This document shows positions 52,298 to 60,402 of a stretch of DNA of 64,000 bases, piece after piece. The notes beneath the pieces are model-generated. The model had not been told where the DNA came from and did no database searches. It saw only the letters and a list, made by a program, of their open reading frames with translations. This DNA is from Diaminobutyricibacter sp. McL0608. Its GTDB lineage: Bacteria > Actinomycetota > Actinomycetes > Actinomycetales > Microbacteriaceae. The DNA is taken from the NCBI RefSeq assembly GCF_039613825.1, contig NZ_CP154826.1, positions 124,001 through 188,000 on the forward strand. Reading direction: 5' to 3'. The position numbers and the translations under genes are program-made. Position 1 is the stretch's first letter, and every line of letters starts with the position of its first letter.

Positions 52298-52705
52298 ATG
52301 GGTTGGAATGACGACAACATCAAGGCCTTCCGCGACAGCAAGGGCACCAAGAATTTCTGGGGCGAGAAGCTGGTCATCCTGCATTCGATCGGGGCCAGAT
52401 CCGGCAAGACGCATCTGAACCCCGTCGTCGGCTTTCCCAACGGGGACGGCTGGCGGGTTGTGGCGTCGAAGGGCGGCTCTCCCGAGAACCCTGCGTGGTA
52501 TCACAACCTGCGAGCGAATCCGTCGATCGACATCGAGGCCGTCGTCGACGGCGACGTCGTGACCGTACCCGTCACGGCGACCGAGATCTTGGGCGAGGAG
52601 TGGCGCACAGCGTACGACGCGATTGTCGCGGAGGCGCCGCAGTTCGGGGGATACCTCGAGAAGACCGATCGCCGGATCCCGGTGTTCCAGCTCACCCGCC
52701 GCTAG
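52298..52705 (+). CDS. Ddn-like deazaflavin (F420)-dependent oxidoreductase
   Basis: The 135-aa protein has the split-barrel motifs of the 'nitroreductase family deazaflavin-dependent oxidoreductase' group: LHSIGARSGKTHLNPVVGF, VVASKGGSPENPAWYHNLRANP and GEEWRTAYDAIVAEAPQF. Members use F420H2 or bind other flavins and lipids. The ATG at 52298 is preferred over a longer frame from 52217 because the fold begins within ten residues. It is 52 bases downstream of the hemerythrin gene. Confidence 0.85.
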   Translation: MGWNDDNIKAFRDSKGTKNFWGEKLVILHSIGARSGKTHLNPVVGFPNGDGWRVVASKGGSPENPAWYHNLRANPSIDIEAVVDGDVVTVPVTATEILGEEWRTAYDAIVAEAPQFGGYLEKTDRRIPVFQLTRR

Positions 52706-52720
52706 GGCTCGACGGTTCAC

Positions 52721-53074
52721 TCACCGCAACAGCGGTCGTAGCTGTTCCTCGGTCACGGGGAACTGCACCGCGTAGTAGATCTGGTGCGCATTCATGTCGC
52801 CCCAGTCCTCCTTCTTCACGCGGATGCCGCCGGGCGACACCTCCGCGATACGGACTCGCAGCCAGGTGCCGTCGCCGAGCCGCAGTTCGTACGGGTCGGC
52901 AAGGTAACCGAGACCGAGTTCGTCGAGGACCTGCTCTGCGCGCATCCAGTCCACGACCTCCGTCGTTCGACGCCCCAACAGGTCGATGGCGACGAATCCC
53001 TCATCGACGGGCTGCATCCAGCCCACTCGCTCACCGTCGTACGCGCGGCGGTGTTCGATCCAGTCGGGTTCCAT
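52721..53074 (-). CDS. Hypothetical protein, 117 aa
   Basis: MEPDWIEHRRAYDGERVGWMQPVDEGFVAIDLLGR…LGYLADPYELRLGDGTWLRVRIAEVSPGGIRVKKEDWGD… resembles uncharacterised actinobacterial proteins that I recall only as hypothetical. It has no signal peptide or membrane segment and is predicted to be mainly beta. TACCCT lies seven bases before the ATG on the minus strand, so the gene is probably leaderless. An upstream extension to 53098 is less likely. Confidence 0.7.
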   Translation of the reverse strand: MEPDWIEHRRAYDGERVGWMQPVDEGFVAIDLLGRRTTEVVDWMRAEQVLDELGLGYLADPYELRLGDGTWLRVRIAEVSPGGIRVKKEDWGDMNAHQIYYAVQFPVTEEQLRPLLR

Positions 53075-53094
53075 CCCTGTAGGGTAGCGACCGG

Positions 53095-53736
53095 TCACGC
53101 CGCCAGGTGAAATGTGTCGGCGAAGCGGCCCAGGAGGTCGCCAGGCCCGCGCAGCACCTCGACCGTGCCCGTCGAGATCGCGCGATCCGGTGCGAGCTCG
53201 CCCGAGATGAGTCGGCGGATGCCCGGGCCCGCCGCGAACGCCAGGTCGGCCGGCCCGCTCCCGCGCTGCACGTCGAGCAGGGGACCGTCGACGCGGATGA
53301 GCAGTTCGGCTTGCCCGAAACGGGCGGCGTAAGCGGTCGCCGGCAGGCTCTCGGCGACCCGCGGCCTGAATGCTGTGCGGAGGTCGATCGTCATGGAATC
53401 GGGTGTGATGATCTGTTCATCCCGCGGATCGCCCAGTGCTTTGAAGCCCCAGGCGCCGAGCGCGAGGACCACCGGCTCGAGTTCGCGACCGTACGGCGTC
53501 AGCTCGTAGACGATGATGCGGGAGTGCGGCGCGCGGCGGAGCACGCCCGCCGCCTGCAGCTCTTTCAGCCGCGCCGCCAGGATGTTGCTCGGGATCCGGG
53601 GGAGCCCCGCAGCGAGCTCGCCGAAGCGGCGGGGGCCGACGAGCAGGTCGCGAACGATGAGCATGGCCCAGCGTTCGCCGACGAGTTCGAGTGCTTGTGT
53701 GATGCCCGAGTACTGCCCGTACTCACGTGCGGCCAA
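53095..53736 (-). CDS. HxlR-family transcriptional regulator
   Basis: A protein of about 213 aa. Residues 1-100 form the HxlR winged helix (ITQALELVGERWAMLIVRDLLVGPRRFGELAAGLPRIPSNILAARLKELQAAGVLRR…YELTPYGRELEPVV). The C-terminal part resembles a sterol-carrier-like sensor domain. The start is uncertain: TTG at 53736 or CTG at 53745, the latter overlapping the VOC stop. It is the second gene of a pair with the VOC enzyme. A frame extending to 54225 is a shadow. Confidence 0.82.
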   Translation of the reverse strand: MAAREYGQYSGITQALELVGERWAMLIVRDLLVGPRRFGELAAGLPRIPSNILAARLKELQAAGVLRRAPHSRIIVYELTPYGRELEPVVLALGAWGFKALGDPRDEQIITPDSMTIDLRTAFRPRVAESLPATAYAARFGQAELLIRVDGPLLDVQRGSGPADLAFAAGPGIRRLISGELAPDRAISTGTVEVLRGPGDLLGRFADTFHLAA

Positions 53737-53741
53737 CGACG

Positions 53742-54176
53742 TCAGGCCTGTTGGTCGGCGAGGCCCTCGGCGCCAGCCAGGGCGGCCGTCGGGTCGAACC
53801 AACCGAACTCGAGGATGTTGCCGTCGGGGTCGTTGAGCTGGCGCTGGTACATGAACCCGTAGTCGGTCGCGGGGTGCGGTTCGACGCCACCCGCGGCGAT
53901 GCCGTCGGCGACGACCTTGTCGACGGCGTCGCGGCTGTCGACGAAGATGGCGGTCGACACCGACGGGTTCAGTGCGGGGTCGCCGATCGGAAGCTCGGTG
54001 AAGGTCTGGAAGTACTCGCGCGTCAGGATCATGAGGAAGCTGTGGTCCTGCTCGACCACGAAGCAGGCGCCGTTGTGGTCTGACATCGCGGGGTTGTTGG
54101 TGAAGCCGATCGCCGAGTAGAACGCCTTCGAACGCTCCAGGTCGGCCGCCGGCAGGTTGACGAACATCGCAGTCAT
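53742..54176 (-). CDS. VOC-family (glyoxalase/bleomycin-resistance-like) protein
   Basis: A 144-aa vicinal-oxygen-chelate protein: MFVNLPAADLERSKAFYSAIGF, …MILTREYFQTF…, MYQRQLNDPDGNILEFGWFDP. In this subgroup the metal-site residues near the C-terminus are Asp/Glu. It may detoxify an electrophile. AAAGGGG precedes the ATG. A strong inverted repeat upstream probably binds the co-encoded HxlR protein. Confidence 0.82.
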   Translation of the reverse strand: MTAMFVNLPAADLERSKAFYSAIGFTNNPAMSDHNGACFVVEQDHSFLMILTREYFQTFTELPIGDPALNPSVSTAIFVDSRDAVDKVVADGIAAGGVEPHPATDYGFMYQRQLNDPDGNILEFGWFDPTAALAGAEGLADQQA

Positions 54177-54216
54177 CGTGATCCCCTTTCATGGGTCCGA
54201 TAGGTGGATGCGTCAA

Positions 54217-54235
54217 CACTTGCAAAAAACAAGTG
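54217..54235. promoter_or_regulatory. HxlR operator
   Basis: CACTTG (54217-54222) and CAAGTG (54230-54235) flank a seven-base A-rich spacer. The spacing and ACTT/AAGT arms fit known HxlR-family sites. On the minus strand TTGCAA within it, followed 17 bases later by TATCGG, may be the VOC/HxlR promoter. Confidence 0.65.
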
Positions 54236-54302
54236 CCACGTCAAGACCTGCAGCTTGCGAGTTTGCGCACCGCCTGCTGTGCTGAGCGAGCGGGCGCTCC
54301 CG

Positions 54303-55436
54303 TCACTGCGGAACGGCGATCCGATACCCGCGTTTGATGACTGTCTGTACCAGCCGCGCATCCGGGAGCGCGCCGCGCAGGCGGCTCACTGCGACATCGA
54401 CCCCGTGCTCGTCGAGCACTTCGGGAGCCGAGTGCGCGAGCTCCGCCCGCGACACCGTCACGCCTCCTGCGCGCATCAGGGAGCGGAACAACGACAGCGA
54501 GACCGGGCTGAGCGCGGTGCTCATCCCGTCGAAGCGTGTGATCTTGCCGCGGAGTTCGACAGCCCCGAGCTCCGTGTCGACGATGCAGACGCCGTTGCAT
54601 TCGAGGTGTTCGCAGACCAGGCGGATGAGGGCGCCCATCCGGAACCGGTCTGGAACGATCGGGAGGATGCCCGCCTGAACGAGGGGTGCGGCGGTAACGG
54701 GGCCGACGGCGGCGACGACTACGTTCTCACGCATCGCGGCCTGCAGGCCGCCCAGTCGCCCGATGCCGTCGGCGATCGTGAAGAGGGCGTCTACTGCGGG
54801 AGCCGAGGTGAAGGTTATGGCGTCCACGCCCGCGCTACAGACGGCGGCGATCAGCCGTGCGACGCGATCGGAGTCCTCGTGGACCGACCACCGATACGGT
54901 TCGACGGTCAGCACGGTGGCGCCGGCGGCCGTGAGCCGCGCCAGCTGCTCGCGGTCGGTGAAACCGTGGAGCTGCACGGCGACCGTCGCCCGATTCACAT
55001 CCTCGCGGAGGACCATGTCGACCAAGGACGTAGTGGTCTCCCGCTCGCTCATGCCGTGGTCGTCGAGGCCGGCCGCACGGATGGATCCGCGTGCTTTCGG
55101 GCCGCGGACGAGGATGCGCGCGGCTGCGAGGGTTTCGTTCAGTTCGTCACCGAGTCCGGCCGCGTCGGCGGCCTCGATCCATCGCCGCATCCCATAGGAG
55201 GTGGTGGCGAGCAGGATGTCGGGCTCGCTCGCGATGACGCGCCGGGTCTCGTCGATGAGCACGCTGTCGTCGGCGACCCCGGTCATCCGGATGGTCGGGG
55301 CGTGGAGCACTTCGGCGCCGCGCCTCTCGAAGGCGGCGATCAGATCGTCGGAGCGCCGGTCGCTCGTCACAGCGATCCGGAACCCGTCGAGTTGATCGGG
55401 CCGGAAGCCGGGAACACCGCGGTCGGGATCGGTCAT
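54303..55436 (-). CDS. nnaR: HemD-like/winged-helix nitrogen regulator (NnaR type)
   Basis: The 377-aa protein fuses a uroporphyrinogen-III-synthase-like domain (residues 15-265: FRIAVTSDRRSDDLIAAFERRGAEVLHAP…AITFTSAPAVDALF…AAVGPVTAAPL) to an OmpR-type winged helix (residues 290-375: LSPVSLSLFRSLMRAGGVTVSRAELA…VDVAVSRLRGAL…KRGYRIAVP). Streptomyces NnaR, an activator of nitrate/nitrite assimilation genes, has this architecture. The gene follows cobA with a four-base overlap in the nirB operon, which supports that role. Confidence 0.82.
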   Translation of the reverse strand: MTDPDRGVPGFRPDQLDGFRIAVTSDRRSDDLIAAFERRGAEVLHAPTIRMTGVADDSVLIDETRRVIASEPDILLATTSYGMRRWIEAADAAGLGDELNETLAAARILVRGPKARGSIRAAGLDDHGMSERETTTSLVDMVLREDVNRATVAVQLHGFTDREQLARLTAAGATVLTVEPYRWSVHEDSDRVARLIAAVCSAGVDAITFTSAPAVDALFTIADGIGRLGGLQAAMRENVVVAAVGPVTAAPLVQAGILPIVPDRFRMGALIRLVCEHLECNGVCIVDTELGAVELRGKITRFDGMSTALSPVSLSLFRSLMRAGGVTVSRAELAHSAPEVLDEHGVDVAVSRLRGALPDARLVQTVIKRGYRIAVPQ

Positions 55437-56455
55437 GCGTATCCAGCCTGTGCCGCCGCCAGCTCCTCGACGGCTGTCGCTGTCACCACCTCGCCGATGA
55501 CGATCACGGCAGGCGACTGAACGCGAGCAGCGCTTGCAGCGAGAACGACCTCGCCCAGGGTCGTCACGGTCGTCCGTCGGCTGGGGCTGAAGCCGCGCTC
55601 GATGACGGCTATCGGCATGTCCGGGCGCATCCCGTGACGGCGCAGCCCGGCGCTCAGGTGGGGGAGGGTGGCCACTCCCATGAGAATGACCAGCGTGCCA
55701 CCGAGCCCCACGGCATGCTCCAGCTCGTCCTCGGTCAGCGGCACGTGACCGGAGATGACGGTGAACGCCCTGCTGACCTCGCGGTGGGTGACCGGGATGC
55801 CCGCCTCGCCCGGAACGGAGATGGCGCTGGTGATGCCGGGGATGACCTCGACAGGCACACCGGCGCGGCGACAGGCGAGCACCTCTTCGCCGCCCCTGCC
55901 GAACACGAACGGGTCGCCGCCTTTGAGACGCACCACACGCATCCCGTACAGCGCCTTCTCGATCATGATCCGTTCGATCTCGTGCTGGGGGACGGCGTGG
56001 TGCCCCGGGGTCTTCCCGACGTCGATGAGGTCGGCCGCCGGGGCCAGCAGGTGCAGGTCGTCGCGGGGCCCGAGCCGGTCGTGCAGCACGACATCCGCGG
56101 ATCGGAGCGCCCGAAGCCCGGCTGCGGTGATCAACGAGGCATCCCCCGGACCGCCGCCGACGAGCGTGACCTGCCCGCCCGCAGCAGGCTCCACTGAGTC
56201 GGCACGGGCCGTGGCGATCCGCAGCACGCGGGCACGTTCGAACAGGCGCGACCGCTCGTCAGCCGTCCCATCCACCCACACGATCAGGTCAGGGAGGGTG
56301 GGAATCGCCGGTCGGTCGAGCGCGGCGATCGCGTGAGCTGCGAGTTCGACACTGACATCGGCGCCGCGCATCCGTGCCGCAGCGACCGCGTAACGGCTGC
56401 GCTGCGCCTGCCCGACGACGAGCACCCGCTTCGCCTCCAGGTCGATTTCGAACAT
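55433..56455 (-). CDS. cobA: Uroporphyrinogen-III C-methyltransferase with short N-terminal domain
   Basis: A 340-aa protein. Residues 95-325 form a complete SUMT domain (VTLVGGGPGDASLITAAGLRALRSADVVLHD, VVRLKGGDPFVFGRGGEEV, ITSAISVPGEAGIPVTHR). It makes precorrin-2 for siroheme, the cofactor of NirB. The first 90 residues look like a shortened precorrin-2-dehydrogenase Rossmann fold (VLVVGQAQRSRYAVAAARMRGADV) that lacks the typical GGG loop. That domain may be inactive. One base separates it from nirB. Confidence 0.85.
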   Translation of the reverse strand: MFEIDLEAKRVLVVGQAQRSRYAVAAARMRGADVSVELAAHAIAALDRPAIPTLPDLIVWVDGTADERSRLFERARVLRIATARADSVEPAAGGQVTLVGGGPGDASLITAAGLRALRSADVVLHDRLGPRDDLHLLAPAADLIDVGKTPGHHAVPQHEIERIMIEKALYGMRVVRLKGGDPFVFGRGGEEVLACRRAGVPVEVIPGITSAISVPGEAGIPVTHREVSRAFTVISGHVPLTEDELEHAVGLGGTLVILMGVATLPHLSAGLRRHGMRPDMPIAVIERGFSPSRRTTVTTLGEVVLAASAARVQSPAVIVIGEVVTATAVEELAAAQAGYA

Positions 56456-56456
56456 G

Positions 56457-59054
56457 TCAGGCTCCTCTCACCGGGATCGACGGGCCGGCGACGAGGACCG
56501 ATTCGCGTTCCTCTACCTTCGGCGGCCGTACCTGGCCGCGTTCGCGGACCTTCACCATGGCCGGGTCCGGGGTCGCGGGTGCGTTCACGAAGGACCGGAA
56601 CCTTTTGAGCCGGTCGGGGTCGTCCAGCGTCGCCGCCCACTCGTCGTGGTAGTCGCCGACGTGCCGTGCCATAGCTTCTTCGAGTTCTGCCGCGATGCCG
56701 AGCGAGTCGTCGCACACGACGGCGCGCACGTGGTCGAGACCGCCAGGCAGTTCCTCCTGCCACCGGGCGGTGCGCTGCAGGCGGTCGGCCGTGCGCACGT
56801 AGTACATGAGGTAGCGGTCGATGTACCGGATGAGCGTCTCGTGGTCGAGGTCGCCGGCGAGCAACTGGGCATGCGCGGGCTGGAAGCCGCCGTTGCCGCC
56901 GACGTAGAGGTTCCAGCCGTTCTCGGTTGCGATCACCCCGATGTCCTTGCCCCGGGCCTCCGCGCACTCGCGCGCGCATCCGGAGACCCCCATCTTGAAC
57001 TTGTGCGGCGACCGCAGGCCCCGGTACCGCTCTTCGAGAAAGATCGCCATTGCGACGGAGTCCTGCACGCCGAACCGGCACCAGGTCGAGCCGACGCATG
57101 ACTTGACGTTGCGCAGGGACTTCCCGTACGCCTGCCCCGACTCGAAACCGGCGTCGACCAGCAGGCGCCAGATCTCCGGAAGCTGTTCGAGCCTGGCGCC
57201 GAACATGTCGATGCGCTGGCCGCCGGTGATCTTCGTGTAGAGGTCGAACTGCTCGGCGACCTCCGCGATCACTTTCAGCTTCGCCGGTGTGATCTCGCCG
57301 GCCGGGATGCGCGGGACGACGGAGTACGTGCCGTCCTTCTGCATGTTCGCCAGGGCGCGATCGTTCGTGTCCTGGAGGGGACCGGCCCCATCGTCGAGGA
57401 TGTAGGCGGACGTCTGTGTCGCCAGCACGGATGCGACCACCGGCTTGCAGATGTCGCAGCCGAGCCCGGATCCGAAACGTTCGAAGACCTGGCCGGCAGT
57501 GCGGAGGCCGAGGATGCGCACCGACTCGAACAGTTCGCTCCGGCTCAGTTCGAAGTGCTCGCAGAGAGCCCGCGACACCTCGATCCCCGCACTCGTGAGC
57601 TCGGTTTCGAGGATCTTCTTCACGAGCGGCACGCACGAACCGCACTGCGTTCCGGCACGTGAGCACACCTTCAGCTCGCCCAATTCGGTGCAGGCCTCAT
57701 CGCGGATCAGCGATCGGACGGCGCCGGCCGACACGTTGTTGCATGAACAGACCTGGGCATCGTCGGGGAGCGCGGGGGTGGATGCCGGTTCCGCGCCCGC
57801 CGCGGACAGGTAGGACGCGGGCTCGCCGGGCAGGTTCCGACCGAGCAGCGGTCGGAGCGACAGGTAGGGGCTCGCGTCGCCGACGAAGATTCCTCCGAGG
57901 AGAGTGGACACATCGGCGCTCATGACGAGCTTCTGGTAGAGACCGCGCGCCGGGTCCGCATAGACGACCTCGAGGGCGCCATCCGTGCGGGCGAGTGCGT
58001 CGCCGAAGCTGGCGACGTCGACACCGGAGAGTTTGAGCTTCGTCGCGTCGTCGATGCCGGGGAAGGTCGCTTCGCCGCCGTGGATGCGGTCCGCCACCAC
58101 CTCGGCCATCGCGTTCGCTGGCGCGACCAGGCCGACGCAGGCGCCGTCGACACTGGCGACTTCGCCGATCGCCCAGATGCCTGCGACCGACGTCGAGCAG
58201 TCCGCTCCGATCGCGACGCCCCCACGCGGACCGAGATCCAGGCCGGCCTCGCGTGCGAGTTCATCGCGAGGCGTGATGCCGATCGAGAAGATCACGAGGT
58301 CGGCTGTCAGGGCGTCACCCTCGGGGAAACCGAGCCCGAGCACGGCTCCGCTGGGAGCGGTGATGACTTCGTCAGGCCGTTCACCCAGCCGAAGGGTGAT
58401 GCCCTGACTCCCGATGATGCGGCCGAGCGCCTGGCCGGCGCCCTCGTCGAGCTGGGCCGACATCAACCAGCGGCCGGAGTGCACGATGGTGACGTCGGCT
58501 CCGAGCGAGAGCGCTGCCCCGGCGGCTTCGAGTCCGAGGAGCCCGCCCCCGACGACGGTGACCTTCGCCTGACGGCCCTTCCGCTGCGCGAGTTCACCGA
58601 CTTCGCGTGCAAGGGCGTCGACATCGTCGACGGTTCGGTAGACCCGGCCCGCGGAGGCGCCCGGGATCGGCGGCACGGTGGCAGACGATCCGGTCGCGAG
58701 CACGAGCTCGCCGTAGCTGTGACGGTCACCGTTGTCGAGCGTGACCGTGCGCGTCGCCGGTTCGACGGCGACCACTCTCGTGCCGCCGGCGAAGATCACC
58801 CCGTCTTCGCGCCAGAGCGACCCGTCGCCGAAGGTCAGGTCGACATCGCGACCCTCGATGCCGCCGAGCAGGCGCGAGGTCAAGGCGACCCGGTCGTACG
58901 GGAGACGGGACTCTTCGCCGAACACGGTGATCGACCCGGTCGCCCGGGAGTCGCGGCGCGCTAGCAGCGACTCGACGAGCCGGTGTGCGGCCGGGCCGCC
59001 GCCGACGACGACCACGTCGGAACGGCCGGCGATGCCGTCGATTTCCTCAGTCAT
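56457..59054 (-). CDS. nirB: Assimilatory nitrite reductase large subunit
   Basis: A full-length 865-aa NirB. The FAD domain starts VVVVGGGPAAHRLVESLLARR. A BFD-like [2Fe-2S] domain has CSCNN and CSRAGTQCGSC. The ferredoxin-like and siroheme/[4Fe-4S] domains have SCVGSTWCRFG (C-x5-C) and SGCAREC (C-x3-C). It reduces nitrite to ammonium with NAD(P)H in the cytoplasm. AGGAGG precedes the ATG at seven bases. The partner NirD is divergently encoded in a fusion. Confidence 0.95.
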   Translation of the reverse strand: MTEEIDGIAGRSDVVVVGGGPAAHRLVESLLARRDSRATGSITVFGEESRLPYDRVALTSRLLGGIEGRDVDLTFGDGSLWREDGVIFAGGTRVVAVEPATRTVTLDNGDRHSYGELVLATGSSATVPPIPGASAGRVYRTVDDVDALAREVGELAQRKGRQAKVTVVGGGLLGLEAAGAALSLGADVTIVHSGRWLMSAQLDEGAGQALGRIIGSQGITLRLGERPDEVITAPSGAVLGLGFPEGDALTADLVIFSIGITPRDELAREAGLDLGPRGGVAIGADCSTSVAGIWAIGEVASVDGACVGLVAPANAMAEVVADRIHGGEATFPGIDDATKLKLSGVDVASFGDALARTDGALEVVYADPARGLYQKLVMSADVSTLLGGIFVGDASPYLSLRPLLGRNLPGEPASYLSAAGAEPASTPALPDDAQVCSCNNVSAGAVRSLIRDEACTELGELKVCSRAGTQCGSCVPLVKKILETELTSAGIEVSRALCEHFELSRSELFESVRILGLRTAGQVFERFGSGLGCDICKPVVASVLATQTSAYILDDGAGPLQDTNDRALANMQKDGTYSVVPRIPAGEITPAKLKVIAEVAEQFDLYTKITGGQRIDMFGARLEQLPEIWRLLVDAGFESGQAYGKSLRNVKSCVGSTWCRFGVQDSVAMAIFLEERYRGLRSPHKFKMGVSGCARECAEARGKDIGVIATENGWNLYVGGNGGFQPAHAQLLAGDLDHETLIRYIDRYLMYYVRTADRLQRTARWQEELPGGLDHVRAVVCDDSLGIAAELEEAMARHVGDYHDEWAATLDDPDRLKRFRSFVNAPATPDPAMVKVRERGQVRPPKVEERESVLVAGPSIPVRGA

Positions 59055-59144
59055 CAGCAGACCTCCTGAACTGTGCGCGTGAGTCGACCGTATTCGGCGC
59101 TCATGTCGTCTCCGTTGCCGCCGTGTGACGTTCTGTGTCGTGTT

Positions 59145-59194
59145 CCTCTCGGCGGGGGATCGGCGCCGAGAGGAGTTCGTTACCGCGATGTCAC
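59145..59194. promoter_or_regulatory. Inverted repeat and candidate GlnR site between nirB and nirD
   Basis: CCTCTCGGCG (59145-59154) pairs perfectly with CGCCGAGAGG (59164-59173). GTTAC-N6-GTCAC (59179-59194) follows and fits the actinobacterial GlnR box pattern. TAGCGT at 59227-59232 may be the plus-strand -10 box. The region would serve both nitrogen operons. Confidence 0.5.
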
Positions 59195-59294
59195 GACGGA
59201 TGCGTCCGGCCGAAACACGCGGTGCCTAGCGTTGGCGTCCAGCAGGCTTACGCATCCACTCGACCTCATTCGACCCTGGAAGGACGGTGACCGC

Positions 59295-60353
59295 ATGACG
59301 ATCGCATACGAGTTCACGACGATCGACACCACCTGGAGCGAGGTGTGCCGGGTGGACGAACTGGAGCCCATGTGGGCGGAAGCCGCACTCGTCCACGGGC
59401 GTCAGGTCGCGGTCGTGCGCCTGGCCGATGAGCGTCTCTTCGCGTTCTCGAACCTCGATCCGGCGACCGGGTCGTCGGTGATGGCGCGCGGGATCGTCGG
59501 CTCCAGGGCGGGGAGGCCGACCATCGCATCCCCGCTCCACAAGGACGTCTACGACCTCGAGACCGGCGAGTGCTACACCGATCCTGTGCGCCGGCTGCCG
59601 GTCTGGCGCTGCCGGTCGGCCGACGGAATCGTCTCCGTCGCCGCGGCCCGCAGCCTCGTCGCCGCCTCGCACGGCACGAACGATCCCGCCGGCCGTCGTG
59701 CCGTCGCTGCTCTCGTGCAGGCTGTCCGCGACGTCCGGCCCGACCTCGCGGTGTACGACGCCTTCGTCGACGTGCAGGAGCCGGATGTGCGCGAAACGAT
59801 CTCGGGCATCCGCCACGACCAGGAAGTGACGATCGTGCCTCTCCTCCTCTCGGCCGGCTACCACGTGAAGGTCGATCTCGCAGCAGCCGCGGATCCCAAG
59901 GGTGCGGTCGGCGTGACGGCCGCACTCGGTCCGGATGCGCGCCTCGTCGCGCTGCTCGCGCGTCGCCTTCACGAGGCGGGCCTGCGCGACGGGGACCGCG
60001 TCGTGCTCGCCGCGGCCGGATCGTCGGACCCCTCAGCGGTAGCCGACTGTCACGTGATGGGACATCTGCTCGCAGCCCAGCTGCGTCGTCCCGTGGCCGT
60101 CTCCTTCATCTCCGCGGCCGAACCGCGGGTTCCAGAGGCGGTCGCGTCCATGCGCGCCGCCGGGTCCGGCCGGGTCGCCGTGGCGAGCTACCTTCTCGCG
60201 CCCGGGTATTTCGCAACGCTCGCGGCATCCGCCGGCGCCGACCTGACCAGCGCTCCGCTCCTGGCCGACGGCAGCGAGCCGCCGCGCGAACTCGTCGACA
60301 TCGTCGTGCAGCTCTTCGACGAAGCGGGCACCCGCCCCATTCCCGCTCCCTGA
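59295..60353 (+). CDS. NirD / sirohydrochlorin chelatase (SirB/CbiX-like) fusion
   Basis: A 352-aa protein with two domains. Residues 1-118 form a NirD Rieske-like domain (WSEVCRVDELEPMWAEAALVHGRQVAVVRL…DVYDLETGECYTD) without the Cys/His cluster ligands. Residues 119-345 form a two-repeat CbiX/SirB chelatase. The likely catalytic histidines are H126 in SHGTNDP and H190 in SAGYHVKVD. It would supply the nitrite-reductase small subunit and insert iron into siroheme. The ATG follows GGACGG; an upstream frame to 59073 is non-coding. Confidence 0.85.
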   Translation: MTIAYEFTTIDTTWSEVCRVDELEPMWAEAALVHGRQVAVVRLADERLFAFSNLDPATGSSVMARGIVGSRAGRPTIASPLHKDVYDLETGECYTDPVRRLPVWRCRSADGIVSVAAARSLVAASHGTNDPAGRRAVAALVQAVRDVRPDLAVYDAFVDVQEPDVRETISGIRHDQEVTIVPLLLSAGYHVKVDLAAAADPKGAVGVTAALGPDARLVALLARRLHEAGLRDGDRVVLAAAGSSDPSAVADCHVMGHLLAAQLRRPVAVSFISAAEPRVPEAVASMRAAGSGRVAVASYLLAPGYFATLAASAGADLTSAPLLADGSEPPRELVDIVVQLFDEAGTRPIPAP

Positions 60354-60402
60354 TCCGTCGCCACACACCATCAGCGCACCACCGAACTGCCTGGAGGCAC
60401 CG

